Source: Stutzerimonas stutzeri
GTDB lineage: Bacteria; Pseudomonadota; Gammaproteobacteria; Pseudomonadales; Pseudomonadaceae
DNA: 64,000 bases
Assembly (NCBI RefSeq): GCF_019090095.1
Contig: NZ_JAGQFP010000002.1
Coordinates: forward strand, 1,984,001-2,048,000
Reading direction: 5' to 3'
Part shown: piece after piece, positions 55,417 to 64,000 of the stretch
Position numbering within the stretch: position 1 is the stretch's first letter
Layout of the letters: each line of letters opens with the position of its first letter
The notes under the pieces: model-generated
Told to the model about the DNA's origin: nothing
What the model saw: the letters and a program-made list of their open reading frames with translations, nothing else
Databases searched by the model: none
Position numbers and translations under genes: made by a program

Positions 55417-55932
55417 ATGCATATTTTTCGTACCCTCGGCCTCTGCAGCGCGCTCTCCATGGCACTGCTCGCGGGCCAGGCGAACGCCGACAGTGCCAAT
55501 CACGCGGCCCAGGCCGAGCGCTTTCTGGAGCTGGTCAATGCCGATCGCCTCTCGGTGCCGGTCTACGCCCAGGTGCAGCACATGTTCGCTGAACGCTTCG
55601 AGCAGACCCAGGCGCCGGAGAGCAAGCGGGCGCTGCTCGAGCGTTACCAATCCAAGGCCGATGCCGCGCTCGACAAGGCGATTGGCTGGGAGCAGGTCAA
55701 GCCCGACCTGGTTGCGCTGTACACCGAGACGTTCAGCGAACCGGAGCTCACGCGACTGAACGAGTTCTACGAATCCGAACTGGGCCAGAAGATGCTCAAG
55801 CAACTGCCGCAACTCAATGCCCGCTCGGCTCAGGTGACCCAGGCCAAGCTGGAAAGCGCCGTGCCCCAGGTGAACAAGCTACTGGCTGAGATGACAGCCG
55901 AACTCGACACCCAGAACCAGAAGAAGCCTTGA
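55417..55932 (+). CDS. DUF2059 periplasmic protein
   Basis: 171 residues from ATG 55417 (GCAAGGA upstream). A signal peptide ends near QANA/DSAN. The DUF2059 domain (about 80-140) has LVALYTETFSEPELTRLNEF and YESELGQKMLKQLPQL. Function unknown. The next gene, bolA, starts 16 bases after its stop; the pair is conserved in Pseudomonas, so co-transcription is likely. Divergent from fumC. Confidence 0.9.
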   Translation: MHIFRTLGLCSALSMALLAGQANADSANHAAQAERFLELVNADRLSVPVYAQVQHMFAERFEQTQAPESKRALLERYQSKADAALDKAIGWEQVKPDLVALYTETFSEPELTRLNEFYESELGQKMLKQLPQLNARSAQVTQAKLESAVPQVNKLLAEMTAELDTQNQKKP

Positions 55933-55948
55933 GAGAGCCTTGCCCGCC

Positions 55949-56248
55949 ATGTCCAAACTATTCACGATCGAAAATACCCTGCAGTCCGCTCTGCAGCCGG
56001 TGTATCTGCAGGTGCTGGATGAAAGCCACATGCACAGCCGTGGGCAGGAAACCCACTACAAGGCGGTCATCGTCAGCGAGCAGTTTGCCGGTCTCAATGC
56101 GGTCAAGCGCCACCAGAAGGCCTATGCCGCCATGGGCGAGCTGATGCAGCAGATCCATGCGCTCGCGCTGCACACCTACACCCCCGAAGAGTGGGCGAAG
56201 CAGGGCGCGGCGCCCGACTCGCCGGTCTGCGCCGGTGGGCATAAATAA
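55949..56248 (+). CDS. bolA: BolA-family protein
   Basis: 99 residues from ATG 55949; a TTG three codons upstream also fits the frame. Conserved BolA sequence: LDESHMHSRGQETHYKAVIV (the helix-turn-helix-like KH region with the Fe-S ligand His), RHQKAYAAMGEL and HALALHTYTPEEW (invariant His). BolA proteins bind DNA and partner with monothiol glutaredoxin through a shared Fe-S cluster; they influence morphology and stress gene expression. Confidence 0.95.
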   Translation: MSKLFTIENTLQSALQPVYLQVLDESHMHSRGQETHYKAVIVSEQFAGLNAVKRHQKAYAAMGELMQQIHALALHTYTPEEWAKQGAAPDSPVCAGGHK

Positions 56249-56364
56249 GCGTCGAGCGAACCGCCTGGCTGGCGCTTGAAGCCTGCCACGCGTTTGTTGA
56301 TAGAATGCGCGCCGCGCCGGCTCACGCCGGCGTTGTCGTTTTCGTGTTCCCGGTCCGCCCTTTG

Positions 56365-56505
56365 ACAGGCCGTTGAAAAAACGTAGGCGAGGCAGGCAAG
56401 ACAAGGCGAAAAGACCCGAGGAAGCGGAGTTTACGAGTGTAAATGAGCATTCCGAGGCCTTTTCAACGCGGTCTTGCCAACGCAGGTAGTTTTTCAACGG
56501 CCTGT
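56365..56505. repeat. MITE-like 141-bp inverted-repeat element
   Basis: Ends are a perfect 15-bp inverted repeat, CAGGCCGTTGAAAAA (56366-56380) and TTTTTCAACGGCCTG (56491-56505). Internal stems include GGCAAGAC/GTCTTGCC and TTTAC-GAGT-GTAAA at the centre. TTTG is found directly beside both ends (56361-56364 and 56506-56509) and could be a target-site duplication. There is no transposase or long ORF. Similar sequences with GCTCATTTAC-GTAAACTCCGC cores recur in many Pseudomonas genomes as I recall. Lying between bolA and trhO, it may also stop transcription. Confidence 0.7.
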
Positions 56506-56534
56506 TTGGGTGACCACTGGAGGAATAAACCCGC

Positions 56535-57470
56535 ATGACCCAGAACATCGTCGTCGCGGCGCTGTACAAGTTCGTCTCCCTGCCGGACTACGTCGCCTTG
56601 CGTGAACCCCTGCTCGACGTCCTCAACGCCAATGGCATCAAAGGCACGCTGCTGCTGGCCGAGGAAGGCATCAACGGCACGGTATCCGGCAGCCGCGAAG
56701 GGATCGACGCGTTACTCGCCTGGTTCGGCGCCGATGCGCGCCTGGCCGATATCGATCACAAGGAATCCTATTGCGATGAGCAGCCGTTCTATCGCACCAA
56801 GGTGAAACTGAAAAAGGAAATCGTCACCCTGGGTGTGCCAGGCGTGGACCCCAACCAGCGGGTCGGCACCTACGTCGAGCCGAAGGACTGGAATGCGCTG
56901 ATCGCCGATCCCGAGGTGCTGTTGATCGACACCCGTAACGATTATGAAGTGGCCATCGGGACCTTCGAGGGCGCGATCGATCCACAGACCAAGTCGTTCC
57001 GTGAATTCCCCGACTACATCAAGGCGCACTACGACCCGGCCCGGCATAAGAAGGTCGCGATGTTCTGTACCGGTGGCATCCGTTGCGAGAAGGCCTCCAG
57101 TTACATGCTTGGCGAAGGCTTCGAGGAGGTTTATCACCTCAAGGGCGGCATCCTCAAATACCTGGAAGAGGTCCCCCAGGAAGAAACTCGCTGGCGCGGT
57201 GACTGCTTCGTTTTCGACAACCGCGTGACCGTACGCCATGACCTGACCGAAGGCGACTTCGAACAGTGCCATGCCTGTCGCACGCCGATCTCGCTGGAGG
57301 ATCGCCAATCGGAGCACTACGCTCCAGGCATCAGCTGCCCACATTGCTGGGATAGTCTCAACGAGAAGACCCGCCACAGTGCCCGTGAGCGGCAAAAGCA
57401 GATCGAGTTGGCGCTCAAGCGTAACCAGCCGCACCCCATCGGTTACAACTACCGCAAGCAGGGTGCGTAA
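56535..57470 (+). CDS. trhO: tRNA uridine hydroxylase TrhO (YceA, rhodanese type)
   Basis: 311 residues. GGAGG stands 11 bases before the ATG. The N-terminal acylphosphatase-like part (about 1-100) has [14 protein letters not shown] and [18 protein letters not shown]; the rhodanese domain (about 125-220) has [18 protein letters not shown] and catalytic loop [15 protein letters not shown]; a C-terminal Cys-rich part has CHACRTPIS and CPHCWD (two CxxC pairs). TrhO makes 5-hydroxyuridine at tRNA position 34 in an oxygen-dependent way. All key parts are present. Confidence 0.95.
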   Translation: MTQNIVVAALYKFVSLPDYVALREPLLDVLNANGIKGTLLLAEEGINGTVSGSREGIDALLAWFGADARLADIDHKESYCDEQPFYRTKVKLKKEIVTLGVPGVDPNQRVGTYVEPKDWNALIADPEVLLIDTRNDYEVAIGTFEGAIDPQTKSFREFPDYIKAHYDPARHKKVAMFCTGGIRCEKASSYMLGEGFEEVYHLKGGILKYLEEVPQEETRWRGDCFVFDNRVTVRHDLTEGDFEQCHACRTPISLEDRQSEHYAPGISCPHCWDSLNEKTRHSARERQKQIELALKRNQPHPIGYNYRKQGA

Positions 57471-57535
57471 GCGACACCGCTTGGCCAGATGATGGCGCGC
57501 AGTTCGCGCTCCACACGACAGAACCGGAGCCCGAA

Positions 57536-58168
57536 ATGCGCAGCCGACTGATCTATGTGATGGACCCGATGTGTTCCTGGTGTTGGGGGTTCGCGCCAGT
57601 GGTGCACGCCCTGATCGAGCAGGCGCGCAGCAAGGGCGTCGAGGCCGATCTGGTGGTCGGCGGCCTGCGCCAGGAGCGCACCGCGATGGACGCGGCCGCC
57701 CGCGAACGCACCCATTCCTACTGGCATGCGGTGCACGAGGCGAGCGGCCAGCCCTTCAATTTCGACGCGGGACTGCCGGACGGTTTGGTCTATGACACTG
57801 AGCCGGCGTGCCGGGCCCTGGTGGCGGCGCGTAGCCTCGACCCCAAGTCGGCCTGGGTCCTTGCCGGTCTGATCCAGCAAGCGTTCTATGTCGAGGGATG
57901 CAATGTCACGCTCGTGCCGGAGCTGGTGCGGCTCGCCGAACGGGCGGGTATTCCCCGTATCGAGTTCGCCGACCGCTTCGACTCGCAGGCGGTGCGCGAT
58001 GCCACCGTGACGGACTTCGACTGGGCGCGCAATCTTGGAATCGCCGGCTTCCCCACCTTGCTCGCTGAGCACGGCGGACAGCTGGCGTTGGTCACCAACG
58101 GGTTCCAGCCGCTCGACGCACTGTCGCCCCTGCTGGACCGGTGGCTGGATCACAATGCCCATGCCTGA
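57536..58168 (+). CDS. DsbA-family (FrnE-like) thioredoxin-fold protein
   Basis: 210 residues, no signal peptide, so cytoplasmic. The active-site motif is MCSWCW (CxxC, about residues 12-15) and the cis-proline region is GIAGFPTLL. The family covers 2-hydroxychromene isomerase-like and FrnE disulfide oxidoreductases. The stop overlaps the ABC transporter start region by 14 bases (ATG 58155), so the two are translationally coupled; no functional link is known. Confidence 0.9.
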   Translation: MRSRLIYVMDPMCSWCWGFAPVVHALIEQARSKGVEADLVVGGLRQERTAMDAAARERTHSYWHAVHEASGQPFNFDAGLPDGLVYDTEPACRALVAARSLDPKSAWVLAGLIQQAFYVEGCNVTLVPELVRLAERAGIPRIEFADRFDSQAVRDATVTDFDWARNLGIAGFPTLLAEHGGQLALVTNGFQPLDALSPLLDRWLDHNAHA

Positions 58169-59942
58169 TCAGCTCAGTTGGGCGGAGATCCGTCGCCTCG
58201 CGCTTCACCATCGCAAAGCGCTGATTCTCGCCAACCTGGTCGCAGTACTGGCGACGCTGTGCAGCGTTCCGATCCCCTTGCTGCTGCCGTTGCTGGTCGA
58301 TGAGGTATTGCTGGGTCAAGGCGATACCGCGTTGCAGGTGATGAACACCGTCTTGCCTGACGGCTGGCAGACGGCGGTTGGCTACATCGGCCTGATGCTT
58401 GTCGCGACCTTGCTGCTGCGAGCCTGCGCGCTGATTTTCAACGTGCTGCAGGCGCGTCTGTTCGCCCGATTGTCGAAGGATCTGGTCTATCGCATCCGTA
58501 TCCGCCTGATCGAGCGGCTCAAGCGCATCGCCCTGAGCGAATACGAGAGCCTGGGTGGCGGGACGGTGGCCGCGCACCTGGTCACCGATCTGGAAACCAT
58601 CGACAAGTTCATTGGCGAGACCCTCAGCCGGCTGTTGGTTGCCGTGCTGTCGATCGCTGGCACGGCGGCGATCCTGCTGTGGATGCATTGGCAACTGGCG
58701 TTGCTAATCCTGCTGTTCAACCCGCTGGTGATCTACGCCACGGTGCAGCTGGGCAAGCGCGTCAAGCACCTGAAAAAGCTCGAGAACGACAGTACCTCAC
58801 TGTTCACGCAGGCGCTCACCGAAACCCTGGACGCCATCCAGGAGGTGCGTGCCGGGAATCGCCAGGGATTCTTCCTCGGACGTCTCGGGCTGCGGGCGCG
58901 GGAAGTGCGCGACTATGCCGTCGCTTCGCAATGGAAAACCGACGCCTCGAACCGGGCCAGCGGCCTGTTGTTTCAGTTCGGCATCGACATCTTCCGCGCC
59001 GCGGCGATGCTGACCGTACTGTTCTCGGACCTGTCGATCGGGCAGATGCTGGCGGTGTTCAGTTACCTGTGGTTCATGATCGGCCCGGTGGAGCAGTTGC
59101 TCAACCTGCAGTACGCCTTCTACGCAGCCGGTGGTGCGCTGAGCCGCATCAACCAACTGCTCGCACGGGCGGACGAGCCACAGCACGCCGGCGGCCAGGA
59201 TCCTTTCGCTGGGCGCGAGACCGTCGACATCGAGGTCCAGGGGCTGCGTTTCGCCTATCAGGACGAACCGGTCCTGGAAGGTCTGGATCTCTCCATCGCG
59301 GCGGGTGAAAAGGTCGCCATCGTCGGCGCCAGTGGCGGCGGCAAGAGCACGCTGGTGCAGCTGCTGCTCGGCTTGTATCAACCGCAGGCCGGGCAGATAC
59401 GCTTCGCCGGTATCGACATGCGTGACATCGGTCTGCCTACCGTTCGCGATAACGTTGCCGTGGTGTTGCAGCATCCCGCGCTGTTCAACGACACGGTACG
59501 TGCCAACCTGCTGATGGGGCGCGAGCGCGACGATGCGGCGTGTTGGCATGCGCTGGAGATCGCTCAGTTGGCCGAGACCATCCGCCAGCTGCCTGCGGGG
59601 CTCGACAGCATCGTCGGTCGGTCCGGTGTGCGCCTGTCCGGCGGGCAGCGGCAACGTCTGGCGGTGGCGCGCATGGTGCTGGCCGAGCCCAAGGTGGTCA
59701 TCCTCGACGAGGCCACCTCGGCCCTGGATGCGGCCACCGAATATGCGCTGCATCAAGGGCTGAATCGCTTCCTGCAAGGGCGGACGACACTGATCATCGC
59801 CCACCGTCTGTCCGCGGTGAAACAGGCCGACCGCGTGCTGGTATTCGATGGTGGGCGCATCGCCGAACAGGGCGGCCATCAACAGCTCATCGCCGACGGC
59901 GGGCTCTACGCCAAGCTTTACGGGCACCTTCAGCAGCATTGA
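58155..59942 (+). CDS. ABC transporter, fused permease-ATPase (exporter type)
   Basis: 595 residues from ATG 58155 (GGA five bases upstream), or 593 from ATG 58161. Six transmembrane helices (about 20-310) form the ABC exporter domain. The ATPase has Walker A GASGGGKST (about 391), Q-loop LQHPALF, signature LSGGQRQRLAVA (about 493), Walker B VVILDEATSALD and H-loop IIAHRL. It works as a homodimer half-transporter (lipid, peptide or drug exporter class). It overlaps the DsbA-like gene by 14 bases. P. aeruginosa has the same pair (PA0859-PA0860, from memory). Confidence 0.93.
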   Translation: MPMPDQLSWAEIRRLALHHRKALILANLVAVLATLCSVPIPLLLPLLVDEVLLGQGDTALQVMNTVLPDGWQTAVGYIGLMLVATLLLRACALIFNVLQARLFARLSKDLVYRIRIRLIERLKRIALSEYESLGGGTVAAHLVTDLETIDKFIGETLSRLLVAVLSIAGTAAILLWMHWQLALLILLFNPLVIYATVQLGKRVKHLKKLENDSTSLFTQALTETLDAIQEVRAGNRQGFFLGRLGLRAREVRDYAVASQWKTDASNRASGLLFQFGIDIFRAAAMLTVLFSDLSIGQMLAVFSYLWFMIGPVEQLLNLQYAFYAAGGALSRINQLLARADEPQHAGGQDPFAGRETVDIEVQGLRFAYQDEPVLEGLDLSIAAGEKVAIVGASGGGKSTLVQLLLGLYQPQAGQIRFAGIDMRDIGLPTVRDNVAVVLQHPALFNDTVRANLLMGRERDDAACWHALEIAQLAETIRQLPAGLDSIVGRSGVRLSGGQRQRLAVARMVLAEPKVVILDEATSALDAATEYALHQGLNRFLQGRTTLIIAHRLSAVKQADRVLVFDGGRIAEQGGHQQLIADGGLYAKLYGHLQQH

Positions 59943-60015
59943 TCGTGAGCCTCGAATCCGGCTCGAAGGTGGCTAACTGCTATTAAATCCTGATTAAATT
60001 GCTCCGCTTTGGCAT

Positions 60016-60042
60016 TCAACTTTTGTCGTAAGCGGCCGACTC
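60016..60042 (+). promoter_or_regulatory. FliA (sigma-28) promoter of the chemoreceptor gene
   Basis: TCAACTTT, an 11-base spacer, GCCGACTC. Against TAAAGTTT-N11-GCCGATAA this matches 6 of 8 and 5 of 8 positions with exact spacing. It lies 33 bases before the MCP ATG. Chemoreceptor genes are typical FliA targets in Pseudomonas. Confidence 0.75.
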
Positions 60043-60074
60043 CATGAGCGCGCATACTTTTTAAGGATTTTCTG

Positions 60075-62021
60075 ATGCAGCCCCTCGATCTATTCGCCAA
60101 CCTGTCCATGGGCAAGAAGTTGCTGCTTGGCTTTGCCCTCGTCCTGCTGCTGACGCTGGGTGTCGCCGGAACCGGTTTCCTGACCGTCAACTCGATTCTC
60201 GATCGGTCCTACCAGGTCAATCAGCTATCGCGCATCAACGCCGCGATTCTCGAGGCGCGCGGCCAGGAGCGCGACTACGCGCTGACCCGAAGCGAGGCGT
60301 CCGCCCAGGCATTGCGCGGCACACTCGAGCGGCTGAACCGCGAGCTGGATGCCTTGGACGGCCTCTCCGAGCAGGAGCAGGAAGCGGTGCAGCAGATCCG
60401 CCGCAGCGCCGCCGTTTATGCCAAACAGTTCGATGAGTACGGCGTGCTGATCAATCGTGGCCAGTCACTTCGCGCACGCATGGACGACACGGCGCAGAAG
60501 AGTCGCGAGGAGTTCGAATACATCGAGCTGGACATGTACGACGCCGTGCGCGTGTTGCGCCTGCAGGGCGATCACCTGAGAGGCAGCGATCCGCTGACCA
60601 TTGCCGAATCCGCATCTGGCCTGACGAAAAAGATCCTCGATCTGCGCACCTTCGAAAACATCTTCATCAACAACAACGCCCAGGCGGCGGTGGATTCCTG
60701 GAACGAATCCTTCGAAGACGTGACCACCATCGGTAACAGCCTGAAAAACTGGCTCGATGACGAGCAGAAAGCGACCATGGATGGCGCTCTTGCCGCGCTG
60801 GCCAGCTACCAGCGGGCATTCAACGAGTTCCGCAGCAATCGCGGCGCCCGCGTCGCGCTGGAACAGGAGATGGTCGGCCAGGCGCAAAGCGTCGTCGATG
60901 CGGCAGGCAAGATGATGGCCGATGCGACCGCAGCCATGGAAACCCAACGCAGCAGCGCCTACATGCTGCTGGGGATCATCACCGTGCTGGCCGTGGTGAT
61001 CGGCCTGGCGGCCGCGGCAGTCATCTCGCGCATGATCGTTGGGCCGCTGCGCTACACCGTGCAGCTGGCTCAGCGGGTGGCGGACGGTGATCTCAGCCAA
61101 TCCGAAACCGTCACTCGACGTGATGAACTCGGTCAGTTGCAGCAGGCGATGTATGCCATGACCGGAAGCCTGCGCGGCCTGATCGGACGGATCGGCGGCG
61201 GCGTCGGCCAGATCGCCGCGGCGGCCGAGCAGCTGTCGGCGGTAACCGCCCAGACCAGCGCCGGTGTGCAGAAGCAGCGGGAAGAGACCGATCAGGTGGC
61301 GACTGCGATGCACCAGATGGCCGCGACCGTGCAGGAAGTCGCCCAGAATGCCGAGCAGGCATCGCTTGCGGCTCGTCAGGCCGATCAACAGGCGCGTCAG
61401 GGTGATCGGGTGGTTCAGGAAGCCATTGGCCAGATCGGCAACCTCTCCGGTGAGGTCGAGCATTCGGCCCAGGCGATCGAAGAGCTGAACGCTGAAAGCG
61501 GTCGCATCGGCAGCGTACTGGAGGTGATTCGTGCCGTCGCCGAACAGACCAACCTGCTGGCGCTCAACGCTGCCATCGAGGCCGCACGCGCAGGCGAACA
61601 AGGCCGGGGCTTTGCCGTAGTGGCGGACGAAGTCCGTGCATTGGCGCGCCGCACGCACGATTCCACCGAAGAGATCGAAGGCCTGATCAGCAACCTGCAA
61701 CAGGTGGCGCAGAAGGCGGTCGAGCAGATGCAGACCAGCCGCGACCTGACGCAACGCACCGTCGATCTGGCCGGCGAAGCGGGTGTGGCGCTCGGGCGCA
61801 TCACCGAATCGGTCTCCACCATCGAGCAAATGAACCAGCAGATCGCGGCGGCAGCGGAAGAGCAGAGCGCCGTAGCGGAAAACATCACCGAGAGCGTGAC
61901 GCGCGTCCGGGATATCGGCGAGCAAAGCGCCAGCGGCAGCGAGCAGACCGCTGGCGCAAGTGCCGAATTGGCGCGCCTGGGTGTGGAGTTGCAAGGGCTG
62001 GTGGCGCGCTTCCGCATCTGA
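60075..62021 (+). CDS. Methyl-accepting chemotaxis protein with helical bimodular (HBM)-type sensor
   Basis: 648 residues. TM1 at about 15-37; a long all-helical periplasmic domain of ~255 residues with [10 protein letters not shown] and [10 protein letters not shown], the HBM (McpS-like) pattern; TM2 at about 294-316; HAMP (about 316-370); signalling domain with the conserved hairpin [20 protein letters not shown] and [17 protein letters not shown]. There is no C-terminal pentapeptide for CheR docking. HBM receptors bind organic acids or TCA intermediates in known cases; ligand here is unknown. Expressed from a FliA promoter. Confidence 0.93.
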   Translation: MQPLDLFANLSMGKKLLLGFALVLLLTLGVAGTGFLTVNSILDRSYQVNQLSRINAAILEARGQERDYALTRSEASAQALRGTLERLNRELDALDGLSEQEQEAVQQIRRSAAVYAKQFDEYGVLINRGQSLRARMDDTAQKSREEFEYIELDMYDAVRVLRLQGDHLRGSDPLTIAESASGLTKKILDLRTFENIFINNNAQAAVDSWNESFEDVTTIGNSLKNWLDDEQKATMDGALAALASYQRAFNEFRSNRGARVALEQEMVGQAQSVVDAAGKMMADATAAMETQRSSAYMLLGIITVLAVVIGLAAAAVISRMIVGPLRYTVQLAQRVADGDLSQSETVTRRDELGQLQQAMYAMTGSLRGLIGRIGGGVGQIAAAAEQLSAVTAQTSAGVQKQREETDQVATAMHQMAATVQEVAQNAEQASLAARQADQQARQGDRVVQEAIGQIGNLSGEVEHSAQAIEELNAESGRIGSVLEVIRAVAEQTNLLALNAAIEAARAGEQGRGFAVVADEVRALARRTHDSTEEIEGLISNLQQVAQKAVEQMQTSRDLTQRTVDLAGEAGVALGRITESVSTIEQMNQQIAAAAEEQSAVAENITESVTRVRDIGEQSASGSEQTAGASAELARLGVELQGLVARFRI

Positions 62022-62042
62022 GTTTCAGCTCCGTTCGTATCG

Positions 62043-62063
62043 AGCCCCGGTCATGCCGGGGCT
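62043..62063 (+). terminator. Terminator-like hairpin after the chemoreceptor
   Basis: Perfect 8-bp stem AGCCCCGG/CCGGGGCT with a TCATG loop, followed by TTGTCG, 22 bases after the stop. The T run is short. Confidence 0.75.
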
Positions 62064-62201
62064 TTGTCGTTTCTGGCGCTGAACTCCATCGATCTACCGG
62101 CGATCTAGTACAAGACGCGGCTGCGGTCGCCTGTTCTGGAGACGCCCCTTGAAAGCCTCATCGCAGATTGCCAACCGCTCCTGTCCCGGGAGTGCCTCTT
62201 C

Positions 62202-63515
62202 ATGAAACCCACTGCATTCGCCACTGGCGAATCACGCCTGCGCCAAGCGATCGGCGGGCCGGCACTGTTTCTGTTCATCCTCGGCGATGTGCTGGGCGCC
62301 GGCGTCTACGCGCTGGTCGGCAAGATTGCCGGCGAGGCCGGGGGGGCCGTCTGGGTGCCGCTGCTGGTTGCGCTGGGTTTCGCGATGCTGACCGCCGCGT
62401 CCTATGCCGAGCTCGTCACCAAATATCCCCGCGCGGGTGGCGCGGCGGTCTTCGCCGAGCGCGCGTTCGGCAAGCCGTTACTGTCCTTTCTGGTCGGCTT
62501 CTGCATGCTCGCTGCCGGTGTGACCAGTGCCGCCGGCCTGTCCCTGGCCTTCGCCGGCGACTACCTGAGCGCCTTCATCGAGACCCCGGCAGTGCCGACT
62601 GCGCTGGTATTTCTCGGCGTGGTTGCACTGCTCAATGCACGAGGGATCAAGGAGTCGCTCGGGGCCAATACGGTGATGACCGTGATCGAGGTGTCGGGCC
62701 TGCTGTTCGTCGTCGTGCTGGCGGCGCGTTTTCTGCTGAGCGGGCAGGGCGAGCCTGCTCGGGTGCTGGCGTTCGCACCCGGCGTATCGCCCGCCATCGC
62801 GGTGCTGGGGGCGGCGCTGATCGCGTTCTACTCGTTCGTCGGCTTCGAGGTGTCGGCCAACGTGGCCGAAGAGGTCAAGGACGTCCGCCGCAACTACCCA
62901 CGCGCGTTGTTCGCTGCGCTGCTGACTGCGGGCCTGGTCTATATGGGCGTTGGCATGGCGGCGACCGCCGTGCTCGCACCCGCTGCGCTGAGTGAATCGT
63001 CGGCGCCCTTGTTGGATGTGGTACGCGCAACCGGCTATGCGGTCCCGGACTGGCTGTTCGCCGCCGTGGCGCTGGTTGCGGTGGCCAACGGCGCGCTGCT
63101 GACCATGATCATGTCCAGCCGGCTGGCCTATGGCATGGCCGATGAAGGGTTGCTGCCGTCGGCGCTGACGCGGGTTTTGTCGAAGCGGCGCACGCCCTGG
63201 CTCGCCATTATCGTCACCACCGTGCTGGCGATGGCGCTCACCGTGACCGGCACGCTGCGCGCGCTGGCCGAAACCGTGGTGCTGTTGCTGTTGTTCGTGT
63301 TCATGAGCACCAACGTGGCGGTACTGGTGCTGCGCAAGGACAAAGTGGCTGCGCCGCACTTCCGCACCCCGACGATCCTGCCGTACCTGGCCATCGGCTC
63401 CTGCCTGGTCCTGCTGTCTCAGCAGAGCGCCGGCACCTGGTTGCGTGCGGCCTTGCTGATGGCTGTGGGTGCAGCGCTTTACGGTCTGGGCCGCTGGCAG
63501 CAGCGCCGCCGCTAG
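62202..63515 (+). CDS. APC-family amino acid permease
   Basis: 437 residues, about 12 transmembrane helices. The first helix carries the APC hallmark GDVLGAGVYALVGKIAGEAGG; further IAFYSFVGFEVSANVAEEVK and VANGALLTMIMSSRLAYGMA. It imports or exchanges amino acids or related amines; the substrate is not predicted. Long upstream gap from the chemoreceptor suggests its own promoter. Its TAG stop lies inside CTAG, which also provides the stop of the gene on the other strand. Confidence 0.9.
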   Translation: MKPTAFATGESRLRQAIGGPALFLFILGDVLGAGVYALVGKIAGEAGGAVWVPLLVALGFAMLTAASYAELVTKYPRAGGAAVFAERAFGKPLLSFLVGFCMLAAGVTSAAGLSLAFAGDYLSAFIETPAVPTALVFLGVVALLNARGIKESLGANTVMTVIEVSGLLFVVVLAARFLLSGQGEPARVLAFAPGVSPAIAVLGAALIAFYSFVGFEVSANVAEEVKDVRRNYPRALFAALLTAGLVYMGVGMAATAVLAPAALSESSAPLLDVVRATGYAVPDWLFAAVALVAVANGALLTMIMSSRLAYGMADEGLLPSALTRVLSKRRTPWLAIIVTTVLAMALTVTGTLRALAETVVLLLLFVFMSTNVAVLVLRKDKVAAPHFRTPTILPYLAIGSCLVLLSQQSAGTWLRAALLMAVGAALYGLGRWQQRRR

Positions 63516-64000
63516 CGACTCTGCAACTCAGCAGCCCATTGCGCCAGCGGGATCGGCTGGTGCTGCGTCCAGATGCGTTGCCAGAGCTGCTCGAGCTTGC
63601 TGGTGTCGCCGCGCTCGGCCGGCCAGCGCTCGACGACCGGCGTCAGCCTCCAACCTGGCCCCTCACGCTCGGCCAGGGCAAAGCGGAAGGGGTGGTAGCC
63701 GGTCATGCCAAGCCGCAAGTCGGTCACCAGCAGGTGCCGGTCGACCTCGTCATAGCGCAGCACGCCGCCAGTGAACCAGTTCAACCGGGCATGCTGCGGG
63801 GACGCCGCTAGCGCCTCGGCAAGCGCCGGATGGCGGGGCAGGCGAATCAGCTCGGGCGGATCGACATCGAACCAGCTTACCAGCGCCTCGTAGTAATGGT
63901 CGCCATCGAGGGCGATCACCCGCCAGAGCAGGCTGTTGAACGGCGTCGGCGTACTGAACACCTGGCTGGGGTGAATGCCCGATGCCGCCATCGCGGCGTC
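63512..64000 (-). CDS. Metal-dependent membrane hydrolase (YdjM/DUF457-type), C-terminal part
   Basis: The frame is open through the right edge, so the N-terminal membrane part and metal-binding histidines are outside the window; 162 codons are seen. The segment FSTPTPFNSLLWRVIALDGDHYYEAL and the later RLGMTGYHPFRFALAER are like the C-terminal domain of the YdjM/LexA-regulated membrane hydrolase family as I recall it. Identification rests on that fragment. Convergent with the APC permease; both use the same CTAG for their stops (four-base overlap). Confidence 0.7.
   Translation of the reverse strand, partial: DAAMAASGIHPSQVFSTPTPFNSLLWRVIALDGDHYYEALVSWFDVDPPELIRLPRHPALAEALAASPQHARLNWFTGGVLRYDEVDRHLLVTDLRLGMTGYHPFRFALAEREGPGWRLTPVVERWPAERGDTSKLEQLWQRIWTQHQPIPLAQWAAELQSR

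Overview
The window is a continuous stretch of a high-GC gammaproteobacterial chromosome. Gene content, protein sequences and gene order point to a Pseudomonas of the P. stutzeri (Stutzerimonas) type. Several blocks follow the P. aeruginosa order as I remember it (amrZ; flgZ-flgN-flgM-flgA / cheV-cheR / flgB-L; prc, apeB, rluA, minEDC, lpxL-like; yjcH-actP; the NAGGN cluster with pap and a thiolase; fumC-bolA-trhO-ABC), but the blocks are joined differently. The species is inferred, not proven. I see no prophage, insertion sequence, CRISPR array or rRNA. One tRNA gene (Arg, CCT) is present.

Layout. 1-1800: the end of a sodium-pump decarboxylase beta subunit, the regulator amrZ with a recognisable promoter region, two small secreted or membrane ORFs and tRNA-Arg. 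1.9-17.5 kb: a flagellar and chemotaxis cluster. flgM-flgN-flgZ and flgA read leftward; cheV-cheR, flgBCDE and flgFGHIJKL read rightward. Near-consensus sigma-54 promoters precede flgA, flgB and flgF, and a near-perfect FliA promoter precedes flgM, so the transcriptional hierarchy can be read from the sequence. 17.6-20.2 kb: a small ComEA-like protein, then a 460-bp intergenic region with three perfect DnaA boxes, then a little-known run (DUF1232, XRE-type regulator, unknown protein, Sel1 repeats). 20.1-28.6 kb: an EAL-CBS-GGDEF protein, prc, apeB, rluA and minCDE. 28.7-33.4 kb: envelope genes (lipid A acyltransferase, pirin, an MlaA-like protein with a secreted alpha/beta hydrolase, DUF2061).

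33.6-41.4 kb: acetate uptake (yjcH-actP), an SDR, an MFS carrier, two small proteins and a large 7TM hybrid sensor kinase. 41.6-47.2 kb: the complete osmoprotectant NAGGN (N-acetylglutaminylglutamine amide) cluster (amidotransferase, synthetase, M42 peptidase), preceded by an AlgU-like promoter and divergent from a MarR regulator. 47.2-55.3 kb: LysR, DUF1127, mnmC, polyphosphate:AMP phosphotransferase, thiolase, a tandem REP (BIME) locus and fumC. 55.4-64 kb: DUF2059, bolA, a 140-bp MITE-like inverted repeat, trhO, a DsbA-like protein with an overlapping ABC exporter, a chemoreceptor with its own FliA promoter, an APC permease and a truncated metal-dependent hydrolase.

Most of the window is core genome. 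The places most worth a second look are the DnaA-box cluster with its unusual downstream gene run (18.1-20.2 kb), the alpha/beta hydrolase plus unlipidated MlaA-like pair (30.6-32.7 kb), the stress-promoter layouts at amrZ and the NAGGN operon, and the two repeat elements.
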